A program made the translations under genes and the position numbers. 64,000 nucleotides of DNA from Pontederia crassipes (taxonomy: Eukaryota; Streptophyta; Magnoliopsida; Commelinales; Pontederiaceae). Every line of letters begins with the position of its first letter. The stretch's first letter is position 1. The notes under the pieces were generated by a model, which saw only the letters and a program-made list of their open reading frames with translations, was not told the origin of the DNA and did not search any database. This document shows positions 1 to 11,173 of the stretch, piece by piece. Location: contig CM060194.1 in assembly GCA_030549335.1 (NCBI GenBank), forward strand, positions 14,882,171-14,946,170. The letters run 5' to 3'.

Positions 1-23
1 AGCATGTCGGAACACCTCTGCGG

Positions 24-1033
24 GTGGATGAGCTCTCGGATGAATGTGAGTATGCCCGTATCTGTGTTGACCTTGATCGTGCGTCGCCTGTGAAGCAGGG
101 CATCTGGGTTCGTCACCTTGATGGCCGGAGATATTTCCAGCGAGTCCAGTATGAAAGCCTGCCCATCCTCTGTTACCGGTGCGGTACCCCTGGTCACCGT
201 CTGCAGTCCTGCCCGTCGCTGCATTCGGTGTCGGCAGCGGAACTCACTAAGGGTGTATTGCTTTTCGGACCTTGGCTATAGGCGCCGGCGGCCAGGTTGC
301 CTCACTGGCAGGATGTCGCAGGGCCGCGTCCGCCGCCGCCAACTCGGGTGCGGATTCCCGACCTCAACGGTCCTGGTACGAAGATCCCAGTCGTTCGATC
401 GTCCATTAACAACTCCTTTGCCTCAATCGTGCCGCGGTCAGATCAGCCGGGTGGTACATCCAACGGTCTGGGCGTCTCTGGATCTAGGGCTGATGGGAGC
501 GGCTCAGATATCAATCTGGCTATATCGGACGGTCCGCATCACCCGCCAATATCCACCACCCAGTCTTTATCTTACCCTCGGACTGAGGGCCACGTGGATC
601 AAATCACCGAGGCATCATGTTCATTACCTCCCTCTGTGCCGAGTGGGAGCAAACCCTAGGATCTACCTCATCGTCGGATGCGCCGCCTCGTCTCGCTCTC
701 CCCGAGACTTGGCACTAGATCAGCACCAGGAACTGGTTCAACAAGTGTTGCCACGATTCACCCTGCCGGACCGTCAGGCGTCGACGCCCTCTCCTACCGT
801 CTCGGACGATGAGGGACTTGATGCCGAGCTCATGCCCTTGCGCGTTGGGCCCTCGGCTTCGCTTCGCAAGCGCCGAGCTACAACAGTCAAGCCACCGGCT
901 CCAGACGCAAAGGCGTACAACGGCCAAAAAACCCCCAAAAGGTAAGAAATTTACTGCCTCATCTACAACGGACTTATACCCTTCCGTATCTCTGCAGGTT
1001 GAACCTCCTTGCTCCTCGCCCGGGGCCAAATGA
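24..1033 (+). pseudogene. LINE ORF1 (nucleic-acid-binding protein), C-terminal part with CCHC knuckle
   Basis: The first 85 codons (24-281) match the DUF4283/zf-CCHC_4 type ORF1 of plant LINEs: a segment with RICVDLD, then YESLPILCYRCGTPGHRLQSC-like spacing giving a CX2CX4HX4C zinc knuckle. ORF1 proteins of this family bind the element RNA. The reading then shifts frame around 280-300, and a low-complexity, proline- and serine-rich tail follows. One frame ends with a TGA at 1031-1033 that overlaps the ATG at 1030 used by ORF2. The N-terminal part is outside the window. This is broken, not a host gene. Confidence 0.75.
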
Positions 1034-4000
1034 GGATCATTAGTTGGAATTGTCGCGGGGCGGGTCGTAGCAATGTCCGGGACCGTCTCGGGAAGATGAT
1101 CAAACAACACCGGCCTGATATCCTTGTTCTTCTGGAAACTCACACCAACCAATGCGATTCCGAGAGGGTCATTCGTCGCCTAGGCCGTGTGTGGTCTGGG
1201 CATTTCCTTGTTGGTAGCGGCGCTTCAGGTGGCATACTTGTAGCCTGGCAACATAGTATTACTCAGGTGACACCGCTCCTTACTTCACCTCAAATCTTGC
1301 ATGTTGTCGTTACTCATAACAACTCATCTTTTCTACTCTCTTGTATATACGCGAGTACTCTTCCTCTTATACGTCAAAATTTTTGGAATGATTTATCTAA
1401 TCTTGATATGGCAAATATTCCATGGGCCCTCATTGGCAATCTAAATTCTCTCACTACATCACATGACAAGAAGGGGAGTGCTGTTTTCAAACTTACCAAA
1501 TCAATCCAAGCCCTAAGAAGGCTTATTCATAATCAAGGACTCTGTGATCTCTGCCCGTAGGAATCTAGATTTACACGGTGCAATAATAGATCGGATAGTG
1601 CAAGAATTTTGTGTAGGCTAGACCGTTTGCTCATTAACAGCCTTTGGCTCATATCCTACCCCGATAATAGGTTACAAACCTTAACTCGTTCAGCTTCTGA
1701 CCATTCTCCCCTCCTCCTCAAAACAAATGATCATATCAGAAAGCCTAGATCTTTCAAATACGAATCTTTTTTGTTTGAGTACAATGAACCTAAGGAGATT
1801 ATACGAAGAGAATGGACCAGGACCTCCCTAATCACCAAGACATTGATGATACCTTAAATAACATCAAAGTAAAAACTATTTCTTGGAACAAGGAGGTATT
1901 GGGCAAATTAGAAGATAAGGCTCAGGAAGCCTAGGTGCTTATTGCCATGCTAGAACAGAAAGATGAGAGGATAGGCCTAACTGAACGTGAACTTGCCACA
2001 CTCAGAGCTACATACAATAAGCATCTTGCCCTTCTCAGACAAATAAGCATAAAATGGTGATCCAAATCTAGAGTAAATTGGCTCCAGCATGGGGACAAGA
2101 ACATTAAATTTTTCCATGTATCCACCATCATTAGATCAAAGCATAACCAGATCCAGTCTATCACCTCCTCTGAAGGGCACCTGATCACTAATGAGGAACA
2201 CATCATAGCTCAATTTGTAAATCACTATAAAACCTTATGGGGCCCCGACACCACCTCTCCTAGTATCATCAATTGGCCTCAATTACCAAAGCTCAACCCC
2301 ACCTAGGTGAACCACTTAACTGCCCCCATCTCAAATGATGAGATCAAGAATTCCCTTTGGAGCTTGAGCCTAGGCAAGGCTCTTGGCCCAGATGGGTTCA
2401 CTGTGAAATTTTATAGAAATTATTGGGACATAATTGGCACTGATATTTGTAACCACATTAGGAATGCTCTGAGTGCACATTCCCTTCCCCAGATCTGGTC
2501 TTACACATCACTGGTTTTCATTCCTAAGAATACACATCCCTCTAGAGTTATTGACTACAGACCTATTTCTCTCTGCAATGTTCTCTACAGAATCACCACC
2601 AAGATCCTCACCCAAAGATTAAAACCTACCCTTGCCATCTCATTGATCCTGCACAGTCTGCTTTTATCACATAAAGATCTATCCAAGATAATATTCTATT
2701 GACTCAAGAGCTTGCCCACTCCATCACCTTTAGGTAGGAAAAAATTTCTCCTTCTCAAAGTTGACATGGAGAAGGCTTTTGACAAAGTTTCTTGGACTGC
2801 TGTTGAGCAGATTCTAACTAGAATGAACTTCCCCCCATCTTCATTGTATGGGTGCTCACGTGTATCAAGTCCCCACTTTTCACTTGTAATATAAATGGGG
2901 TGCCTCCCAATCATTTTCTAGTAACAGGGGCATCAGGCAAGGGGATCCTCTCTCCCCTTACCTATTCATCCAAGTCTCACAAGTGTTTTCATCCCTGATG
3001 AATCATCACACCATTAGTGGATCTCTTATCCCTTTCTCTATAAATTCCTTTAGTTTAAGTCATTTGATGTATGCTGATGACCTTATAATTTGCATTGCTG
3101 CAACAAAACATAATTGCAAGGTTCTCAAAACTATTTTTACTGATTATAAGGAATTGACCAATAAGAAAGTAAACTATGACAAATATGAGATCTACTACCC
3201 ACCTAGAATGGCCATTTGCAGAAAGCACATAATTCAGAATATCCCTAATTTCAAATTAGGCTCTTACCCTTTCTCTTACCTAGGAGTTCAAATTTCATAT
3301 AAATATATACCTGCTAGAAACCAAAGACCACTTATGGATAAAATTACAAACAGAATTGCTGGTTAGAAACAATTACTCCTCAATCAGGCTGGGAAAGCCA
3401 CTTTCATTAATTCAGTCATCAACTCTATCCCTGTGCATACCCTGAGTTCCACCTATATGGCTAATGGCATTCTTGAGGCAATCAAAAAGCATAATAGATT
3501 TTTCTTTTGGGACCCAGGTGGGGGTAAGAGGGAAACTTATCTAATTAATTGAGAGACCATTCAATTATCTAAAGTCTGTGGTGGCTTGGGCATTAAGAAC
3601 TTAACCTATATCCATACCTCCTTATTAGCTAAGAGGGCTCTCGATTTGTTAAACAGCAGAAATAAATCTTGGGTCCAATTAGTCACACACAAGTATGGTC
3701 ATGTACATCCCTGACCCCCCTGCACCTCACTGGGTCAATGGCTTGGAGTTGGAGAGTTATCCTTCAGACTTTAGACAAATTTAAGTTAGGACTACAAGTA
3801 CAAATTGGCAATGGTAACAACACTTTTGTCTTCTTTGATCCATGGATCTTTCCCACCCCTCTTGCATGGATGCCTACTTATATAAATGTCAATATGATTT
3901 CTTACTCCATGAAGGTGAATGAGCTCATTCATGACAACTCTTGGAATGTTCAATTACTTACTGACATGTTTGGTCCTGACTTGCTAAATTGTGTTACTAC

Positions 4001-5113
4001 TATTTATTTGCCTATGATGACACTTGGCAGTGGGTTAAGGATACCCATGAGACTCCTAAAGCTAACTCAGTTTACAGATTCATAGTTGATACCTCTTTAC
4101 CACCTACCTTGCCTGGACGACCAACTTGGAATACACTGTGGCAGAACAAAGTTGTATCTAAAGTTCATATTTTCCTTTGGAAATTAATGCATAAGAGACT
4201 TCCTACCTCTGATGTTATCTTGCATTTCATTCCCTCATGTAATTCTGCTTATAAATTTTGCGACTATCACTTGGAGACTGTTGAACATCTATTTTTCTCT
4301 TGTCCTTTCTCTTTATCTCTCTGGTCCATTGTCCAATCTGAGCTAAATTTTAACTTTGAACTCTTTAATCAGTGGCATGATGGTGCCTGGCTTGTTGAGG
4401 GCTCCTCTCTGAATTCTAGTGCAAAGTTAAAATTGAGGTCTATTCTGACCTTTTCTTTTTGGGGTATTTGGTCTGTCCGGAATGAAGTCTTCTTATTTCG
4501 TTCCAAGTTGACAATCACTCGGTCGGTTTGGCAGAGAGCTCTATTTAACTATGATGATTGTATCAGAGGTCAGGTTCCTAAGGCACCACACCCCCAAGGC
4601 CCTATGTTGGCCCGGTGGGAGCCCCCTGCTATGGGGTGGAGGAAACTGAATATTGATGGCTCTTTCATTGATAATATGCATCCTAGTGGTCTTGGCTTCA
4701 TCATTCGAGCTCACGACTCTTCTTTCTATGCTGCAGGGGCCATTGCGTGGCGTTCCTACTCGCCTTTGGAGACTGAAGCTCGGGCTATCCTGGCGGGTAT
4801 TCAGCACAACATCCATCATCAGATTACAATGCTGCACATTGAAACAGATTCACAAACTCTTGTCCGCATCTTGAACGGCAGAATGAGACCTCCTAGGACT
4901 ATACATCACATTATTTTAGATATTACTTCATTGCTACTATCTTTTACTCATTGGAGAATTACGCATTGTAATCGCAGAGCTAATACAGTTGCTTGTTACT
5001 TTGCATATTTTGCACGACAATTTAACCGTGACGAATTTTGGAAGGATACCCCTCTTGTGGGGATCCTTCATCTTTTGTATCTCGACAGCACCGGGTGCTT
5101 TATCAATGGTTAA
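1030..5113 (+). pseudogene. LINE ORF2: endonuclease / reverse transcriptase / RNase H, inactivated
   Basis: Start ATG 1030 opens MRIISWNCRGAGR, the APE endonuclease N-terminus; LLETHT and ASDHSPL follow, but the usual GDFN is GNLN (codon 1438-1440), so a catalytic Asp is lost. Reverse transcriptase motifs are spread over three frames: ALGPDGF and YRPISLCN (frame 3, about 2370-2600), KVDMEKAFDKVSW (2759-2800), RQGDPLSPYLF (frame 1, 2935-2970) and YADDL (about 3070). A zf-RVT region lies at about 4120-4330. RNase H at about 4650-5010 keeps the three acidic positions DGS, ETEA and ETDS. In-frame stops that replace expected Trp codons occur at 1558, 2058, 3364 and 3550; frameshifts occur near 1830, 2630, 2890, 3700 and 4000. 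Confidence 0.88.
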
Positions 5114-5140
5114 TTATCTGCCTCTTTTTTTAAAAAAAAA

Positions 5141-5935
5141 GATAGGGTAGAGTCGAAGCCTTATGGAGAAAAAAGAGGTATATTCTATTTATTAACCGGA
5201 ATCAATTTAATTTTTTATTTTATGATAAGTTTTCTGATTTTATAGGGACTTTTGTAAACTCATATTTTGAGTTATTTTTTTATCAACATCAAAGGTACTG
5301 TATATATGAATTTCCTAAAGTTTAGGATTACGAGTTTTGAATTATTATGATCATGTTTTAATAATGTTCCGCCCAAGTTTAATCAGTTAATTTCATGTGA
5401 CTTTTTATGCAATCTTTCTCTCACCTTAATTTCATAACAGTACTATCGGATGAGAGAAAGATGTAACAACATATTTTAAAAGCAACAATATATAGGACAT
5501 AATTTGAATATAATGGAGTATAGTCTTAACCATGTATAGTTCTCAGAAAAAGTAAACAACACGCTCAATGTGGAATGTCATATAGTTTAAAATAAATTTG
5601 TTTATTAAAATATGATATTGACTTGTCAAGCCCAACTTAATGCTTAACATAGAAATTAACAAAAATATCATTTCAAATTGTAATATTACATCATGTATAA
5701 TTTTTAATGATTAAATAACCAACTTAAATTAAAAATAATTGAGCAAAAGAATAATATGCTATATCAATTCTTGTAAATTTAACAAATAGCATATATTTAG
5801 ACTTTCTTTTATGACCTTTAGGCAACAAAATTCATCACTTGATCTTCTTAAATGGTAAAATTTATATTTATGGGCTGTACAATTTGAGTCAATTGGGCTT
5901 GGATCTTATTGGTCCATCCAAACTAGAAAGATTTA
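5141..5935. other. A+T-rich intergenic DNA
   Basis: No coding potential, RNA gene or repeat structure was recognised between the LINE and the first MITE. Confidence 0.6.
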
Positions 5936-6150
5936 GGAGATGTTTGGTATGGAACTAACTCCTTATTCTTGTTCATGAGAATAAAAATTAATGAGTCAAA
6001 AGTAATCATTTATATTTTGTTCTTTTGTGTGTTGAAATCTGAAAAATAGTGTTTTGATGTTCCTGCTCCTGCTCATGCGTGGAACAGATTTGTTAAAAAA
6101 CAAAAATGTTCCTGATCTAGAGTTCCACTCATATCATACCAAATAGTCCC
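5936..6150. mobile_element. Tourist-like (PIF/Harbinger) MITE, 215 bp
   Basis: The ends are imperfect inverted repeats: ggagatgtttggtatg on the left and, as reverse complement of the right end, gggactatttggtatg. TTA sits immediately on both sides (5933-5935 and 6151-6153). A TTA target duplication plus a TIR containing GTTTGG is the signature of PIF/Harbinger-derived Tourist MITEs. No coding capacity. Confidence 0.75.
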
Positions 6151-6916
6151 TTAGTATTCTTTCTTGAAAAACTTAAAAGATTCCAATTGAATTTTAAAAT
6201 TTTTAATCTTTTTTATTTTTCTAGGATGTATCTTGTCTTTTATTTTTTTAGTTATTCTTTTCATGCATATGACATAAAGGTCTCTGTTTTAACCGTTAAA
6301 TTTATTATTATTTTGAAAGAAAAACAAAAAACTTTTTTGAATTATTTTCTCAAAACCTTATTTAAACTATAACAATTTTTCACATCTAACTTATTCCTAA
6401 ATTTTGTCATATTTTGTCTTTCCCTGTATTTTTGCTTTTTTATTTGTAAAAGACTAAAATACCCTTACCACATAATAATTAAAATATATTTGTTATTTTT
6501 TAGTGTTTAAATTAAATAATAATATAATAATAAATAATATAAAAATTAAGAAATAATTCTCTTCATCATCATCAATCTTTTTTAAATTATTATATTATTT
6601 TATTAAACACTAAAATATAGCGCATATATTTTAATTATTATATGACGATGACATTTTAATCTTTTTATAAATGAAAAAAAATAAAAAGTTAATATAATCT
6701 AACGAAAATATTAAAGTGAAAAATATGATAAAATTTAGCTATATTGTAAAATAAATTTATACTTTTGATATTAGGTACTAAAAATGATGATAGTTAGGGG
6801 AGGTTTAATCTTATTTTTTATTTTTGAAGGGAGGATGGTTTACTATTTTTTATATTTTTACGGATAATAAATATAATTTTATCTTTTTTTGTTTCAACCA
6901 ATAAATATATTATTAT
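6151..6916. other. A+T-rich intergenic DNA
   Basis: Very A+T-rich with poly(T)/poly(A) runs. No gene, RNA or clear repeat was recognised. Confidence 0.55.
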
Positions 6917-7126
6917 CGCCCGTCACTCGGCTCCATCGACCGGAAGCGGTGCTCTCTGCACTCAGGCGGTGGCTCGCCGTGGAGGCCCAGAGCCGCTACC
7001 GCCTCGCCAGATCTTCGGCCGGTACGATTCCGTCACCAATCTCGCCCTCAAGTGTGACCATCACTCCGACAGCATCGGCGACGAGGCGCTCGCGCTGGCC
7101 GCAATCTCCTCCTACTCGTGCTGAAA
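6917..7126 (+). pseudogene. F-box/LRR (VFB/SKP2-like) gene fragment
   Basis: A G+C-rich island in A+T-rich DNA encodes, in three successive frames, pieces of one protein: PSLGSIDRKRCSL, then RRWLAVEAQSRYRLA, then YDSVTNLALKC and SIGDEALAL. This is the F-box and first leucine-rich region of the VIER F-BOX/SKP2-like family, whose members recruit substrates to SCF ubiquitin ligases. Two frameshifts and a stop (TGA near 7122) after about 65 codons show it is dead. Neither the N-terminus nor the LRR repeats were found nearby. The family assignment is from remembered motif order and is fairly firm for F-box/LRR, less so for the exact member. Confidence 0.7.
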
Positions 7127-8739
7127 TCTCCTTTCATCTGCTGCCTACCCCTGCTGAACAAATCTACTCGTGCTTCTTGCGAACGATTCTCGTTTATTTC
7201 TTCTCTGGCAAACGAAGGTGCTCTTTGTTGCCCTTGGTTTATTTATCCATTGCACTCCTCTGAAATAGATTTTTTGCTTTATTATACAAGGTAGGGCAAA
7301 TATGTTCCGATTATAATCTTCAAATGTAGTCTTGTTTTTGGTTGATTCCTCATTTTATGTTCCGACTCTGCTTGTATTGCTTAAGATGGGCTGACTCAGA
7401 GATGCATCTGATGTTTAAAAGAGATACTCTGATTCTAGATTAGAAGCAGGAATGATAGATCATGAATATGACTTCATTGAAACATTTTTATGTTTGAATA
7501 AAAATGAATATGATTTTTGATTAATTACACTTCCTTGAATTCTTCTGGATGCATGAAACTTGGACTTAATTGAGGATGCGATTTGTTACCAAACAAGCAT
7601 TGAGAGAACACTTACACCTGAAAAAGAAGAAGAATAACAATAATCTGGGAGATCATGTGCCGTTGATTTGGTAACAACTCACATCAGATGCCTTTGTCAT
7701 GGTGCTTTGGCACAGCCTTGATGTGCACGCTAGTGGTTGTATTGCATGGCTTTCTCATTTTTTGCTTTAACCCTCCATGTAGCTCTAGTAGTTTATCTCG
7801 ATTCCCCAGCATAACACTTGATTTAGAGCTCAGTAATGAGATTTCAAATTTTCCAAGACTTAAGTTTTTGGTTCTGAGTATGTTCTGACTCTGCTTTTAT
7901 TGCTTAAGATAAGCTGACTCTGATTTTATACATAAGAAGTATTTCTTATGCACAAGAGTACATATGATATGACCAACTTACAATGAAAGATAAATGAAAC
8001 ATAAAATGCAGAAATTTTCATTAATGACAATTGAATTTTGAAATTTCTTGCGATAAAGAACTTATATGTGACTGTAAGAACACAGTTGTAAATGGCTAGT
8101 TGCTTGTGCAATGTTCAACTAGCAACAACTAGTTATAACAGATTACAATATCATGATATATATAAGGTATATAATTAAAATGTAACTACGTTACTTAGTT
8201 ACATACCAAACACTTTAAAAAAATCATAAAAAAACACTTAAAAACTAATTTTTTCATTGTAAAAACTTAAGACACTTTTCATTATAAAAATATTTTAAGT
8301 TGTAAAAAAAATTAAAATGCGTCTTAAGTATTTTAAAACGTCGAAAAAATACAAAGGACTCAAACAGGGCTTTAATGTAAAACACTCTCATTTCTTTTCA
8401 TAATCATAGAAATTTTAAGAGATGAACTATTACTAGATAAAGAATTGATTGGTCTCTTTGTCAATGTATTCAACAAAACCATTTTATTATATAAGTTAAA
8501 GAAAAATGAAACATTTGAAATGCACTACAAAGTTGTAAAATTAAATACTTTATTTATAGTCTTAAGATAAATTGAAAAGTATTTATGCATAACAAGCAAT
8601 TCCAAACAATTTGGAAGAAGAATCCATTGGATATCTGGATCAATGATGTAACTAATCAATCTTGGTCCGTACTTTTTCTAGCTAGACTGCCCCAACACTA
8701 GCGGCTTTGTTAAATGAATAAATATAGCTTAAGAGTGAT
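7127..8739. other. Intergenic DNA with one short direct repeat
   Basis: No gene was recognised. A segment of about 45 bp containing gactctgcttg/ttattgc and gctgactc occurs at 7357-7401 and again, diverged, at 7878-7923. The rest is A+T-rich. Confidence 0.5.
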
Positions 8740-8837
8740 GTGATATCCAATTCTGTTTTTCCGTCGGATATGATCTACAATTTTTAATTTGCACAATTTG
8801 CTAGTTCTCTCTACAATTGGAATGGAAAGAAAATTTA

Positions 8838-9415
8838 GGGGCCGTTTGGTATGAGGTAATTTAAATAAATTACCGATTATTTTATTTAAAATTCTCAGGG
8901 TCCATCACATTATTTCGTTTGGCTACGATTGATTGCCGGTAATTTTAATTGCTCTGGTAATTTTAATTACCACCTCATTGGTGATCTAGATAGCAGGCAG
9001 GGGAGGTGTCTTTTCAGATTATCAGCGGATGAGAATACATTTTGACGAAAAATCCCTTCAATTAAAATTTTTATTCCAAATATTTTATTAATAAATAAAT
9101 ATCATTTAACTTCATCTTTTTTTGTTATTTGAAATATTGTACAAATAACTCTTAATTTTGTCTCATCTTTTTTTTTATACATTCACTTTTCTATTTTTTT
9201 CTTTGTTTATTTATAATCATATGTTATTAAAATTTTAAATAATTTTTAAGGATATTTTGATAATTTTGACACTATCCATTTTAACTATTATTTATATTAC
9301 CAGTACTTACCAAACATTGTAATGTAATATTATCGGTAATTTAAATAGTGATAATCTATCTAAGTGGTGATTCAAATTACCGATTACTTAAATCGGTAAT
9401 GCGCCAAACGGCCCC
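8838..9415. mobile_element. Tourist-like (PIF/Harbinger) MITE, 578 bp
   Basis: The terminal 12 bp ggggccgtttgg is identical in inverted orientation at both ends, and the inversion continues imperfectly into gtaat/attacc repeats. TTA flanks both sides (8835-8837 and 9416-9418), the target duplication of PIF/Harbinger elements. The second copy of the host repeat (about 28230) lacks this insert. No transposase is encoded. Confidence 0.82.
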
Positions 9416-9873
9416 TTAGGTCTTTGTTGTTATGCAGTAAAAACACTCAATCCTTCCTGCTCTCCACATGGCATAACACAGAGTATAGTTGTAATCATAA
9501 CATAATTCGGGAGGAAGGGTGGGAGAGAGATATCACATCCTTCTTGTTGGCATTTCATGTTTGTTGTGCAGTAAAAAGACACTCAATCGTTCCTGCCCCC
9601 ACACGGCATGACAACGAAGTGTGTTCTTTTTAGTTGTAATCAAAACCTAATTTGGTTATCCCAATTTGTATTACCTGCACATCATATACTTTTTACTTAT
9701 ATCATGCATGACAAGCCATATAATCTTTCCTTTGGTACTTTAAAAGTGCACATTATCTGTATATATCTATGAAAGCCAAACATATATGACAGGAAACTTA
9801 AGGTGACACCTTGGGCATAGATACAATGGGTGGGGTGGTGGAGGATCTCTTGTTGTTTCATATAAACGATTAT

Positions 9874-10581
9874 GTTGGAGTTAGTTAGGTGAAGTTTGAT
9901 TCTGAGCTTAAGGAGAATTTGAGAGATTGTAACTTCCTTGTAACTATAATATGAGGAGATTGAGTGATTATCATAACTATCTTATTTGCTACATATGAAG
10001 TTATGGGGATGTCAGGATATTCAATTATCCTGGATTGTTGCTCAAGGCTCATTTCTGATGGCAGTTATGCATCATATATTGAGGGAAAGGTGAATAATGT
10101 TTGTAACAGAAAAAGTTTAGTGAAAACACTGTGAGATGGCCGTGGTGGATGTAGGAGACAATCTCCGAACTACATAAAATTTGTGTGTCTTTCTTTATGT
10201 GTGATTTCTTATTAGTTCATTGGTCGTGTTCGACCCGACCCGACCCCAGACCTTACTTGACCGATTGATCGGGTCGGGTCGGGTCAACCCTCTTTTGGGG
10301 GGTGGACGGATCGGGTTGGGTGGTTAGGTTATTTGACCATCATTTTTTCTTTTTTTCTATTATTTAATATAAAAATATTATATCATATTTATTTAAAAAG
10401 CATAAAATAATTTATTAAGCATTTAAATATTATTTTACACATTTAAAAATATTTTATTTTTTTTATATAAAATATAAGCTGAAAACTAAAGAAAATCGAA
10501 TCTTTGGATCGGATCGGAATCTTTAGATCGGATTGCATCGTTGGGTTCGCGGGTCGACCCGACCCGCCGAACGCCCTGACT
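9874..10581. mobile_element. Insertion of about 700 bp with gggtcgggtc-rich part, unclassified
   Basis: This block is absent from the related copy at 28.7 kb, and GATTAT occurs on both sides (9868-9873 and 10582-10587). Its right part (10220-10580) holds G+C-rich repeats of gacccgacccg and its complement around an A+T-rich core, a layout seen at ends of hAT elements. Terminal inverted repeats are not clear, so the class is open; it may be more than one insertion. Confidence 0.45.
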
Positions 10582-10655
10582 GATTATTACTATAACAGTG
10601 CAAAGTGAAGTGAAGAGTGTGAACGGAAGATGGTCATGTAATTCACAAGTGACAT

Positions 10656-11173
10656 TATTAACTTTCTACCCCCTTTTTGTCCTTCTTGCTTCGGCAGTTC
10701 TCTTTCTGATTCGGTTCTCTTTTGAAGATCCTAACCTGATGTTCTTGTAGTTACAGGTTTCCCTTAGGTGCTAGTTCAGCCTCTAGCAACTTACTGATGC
10801 ATTGATCTGCCTCTGATGAAGCCCCGTGATCATGTTCTGCCTTCAAGGTTAAAATCCAGCCAGATTCAGCCTTCCAGCTGAAAGGTTCTTCTACCATCTG
10901 CCTTCTAGATGATGTTCTGATCTTGATCCTTTGCATTCTTCACTGCTGTCCTTTCCTCTATTCTCTGTTGTGTAGGTGATCTCCAGGTTGCAAGTTCCAG
11001 ATTTTACCTTCCTCTGAGGCCTGCTCCACGTAAGATTCTTTGCTCCTTGTTGTTCTCGGTTCATTACTTGACTTCATCAAGTGAGATCTACTTTGTCAAG
11101 CTCCTGATCTCTGGGAATAAAAGTTCCTGACTTGGGTCTTTGAACAGGTTTACCACCCACCCAACCAATTGTA
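10656..11173. promoter_or_regulatory. Upstream region of the PPR gene
   Basis: Pyrimidine-rich, moderately G+C-rich DNA with several short upstream ATGs, as expected for promoter plus 5' leader. No TATA box in a convincing place and no protein-coding exon were identified. Transcription start is not determinable by eye. Confidence 0.35.

Larger units (their letters stand above)
1..5140 (+). mobile_element. L1-type LINE retrotransposon, decayed, 5' end outside window
   Basis: The order ORF1 zinc knuckle, APE-type endonuclease, reverse transcriptase, zf-RVT domain and RNase H is that of RNase H-bearing plant L1 elements. The 5' end lies upstream of the window. The end is set at a short T/A-rich tract at about 5126-5140, just after the RNase H stop; no clear poly(A) tail is seen. 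No target duplication can be judged because one flank is missing. At least four frameshifts and several in-frame stops make it non-autonomous. Insertion and mobility would have been by target-primed reverse transcription, as known for the family. Confidence 0.9.
8740..10655. repeat. Dispersed duplication, copy 1 (interrupted)
   Basis: Segments 8745-8835, 9425-9870 and 10588-10650 align in order with 28150-28790: shared stretches include atctRcaatttttaatttgc, cactcaatc.ttcctgc, accaatttgtattacc and agccaaacatatatgacag. Copy 1 is split by the MITE at 8838-9415 and by about 700 bp at 9874-10581. A stretch around 9430-9600 is also duplicated locally. No protein is encoded. It lies upstream of the PPR gene. 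Confidence 0.7.

Noticed and set aside
118-945. Long open frame of 275 codons at the left edge
   Set aside because: It is a different frame across the LINE ORF1 and its tail; the zinc knuckle lies in the frame starting at 24, and the composition (Arg/Ser-rich, no motif) is that of a shadow frame.
10220-10580. Telomere-like or satellite array of gggtcgggtc
   Set aside because: Only a few irregular copies around an A+T-rich core; more like the end of a DNA transposon than a satellite.
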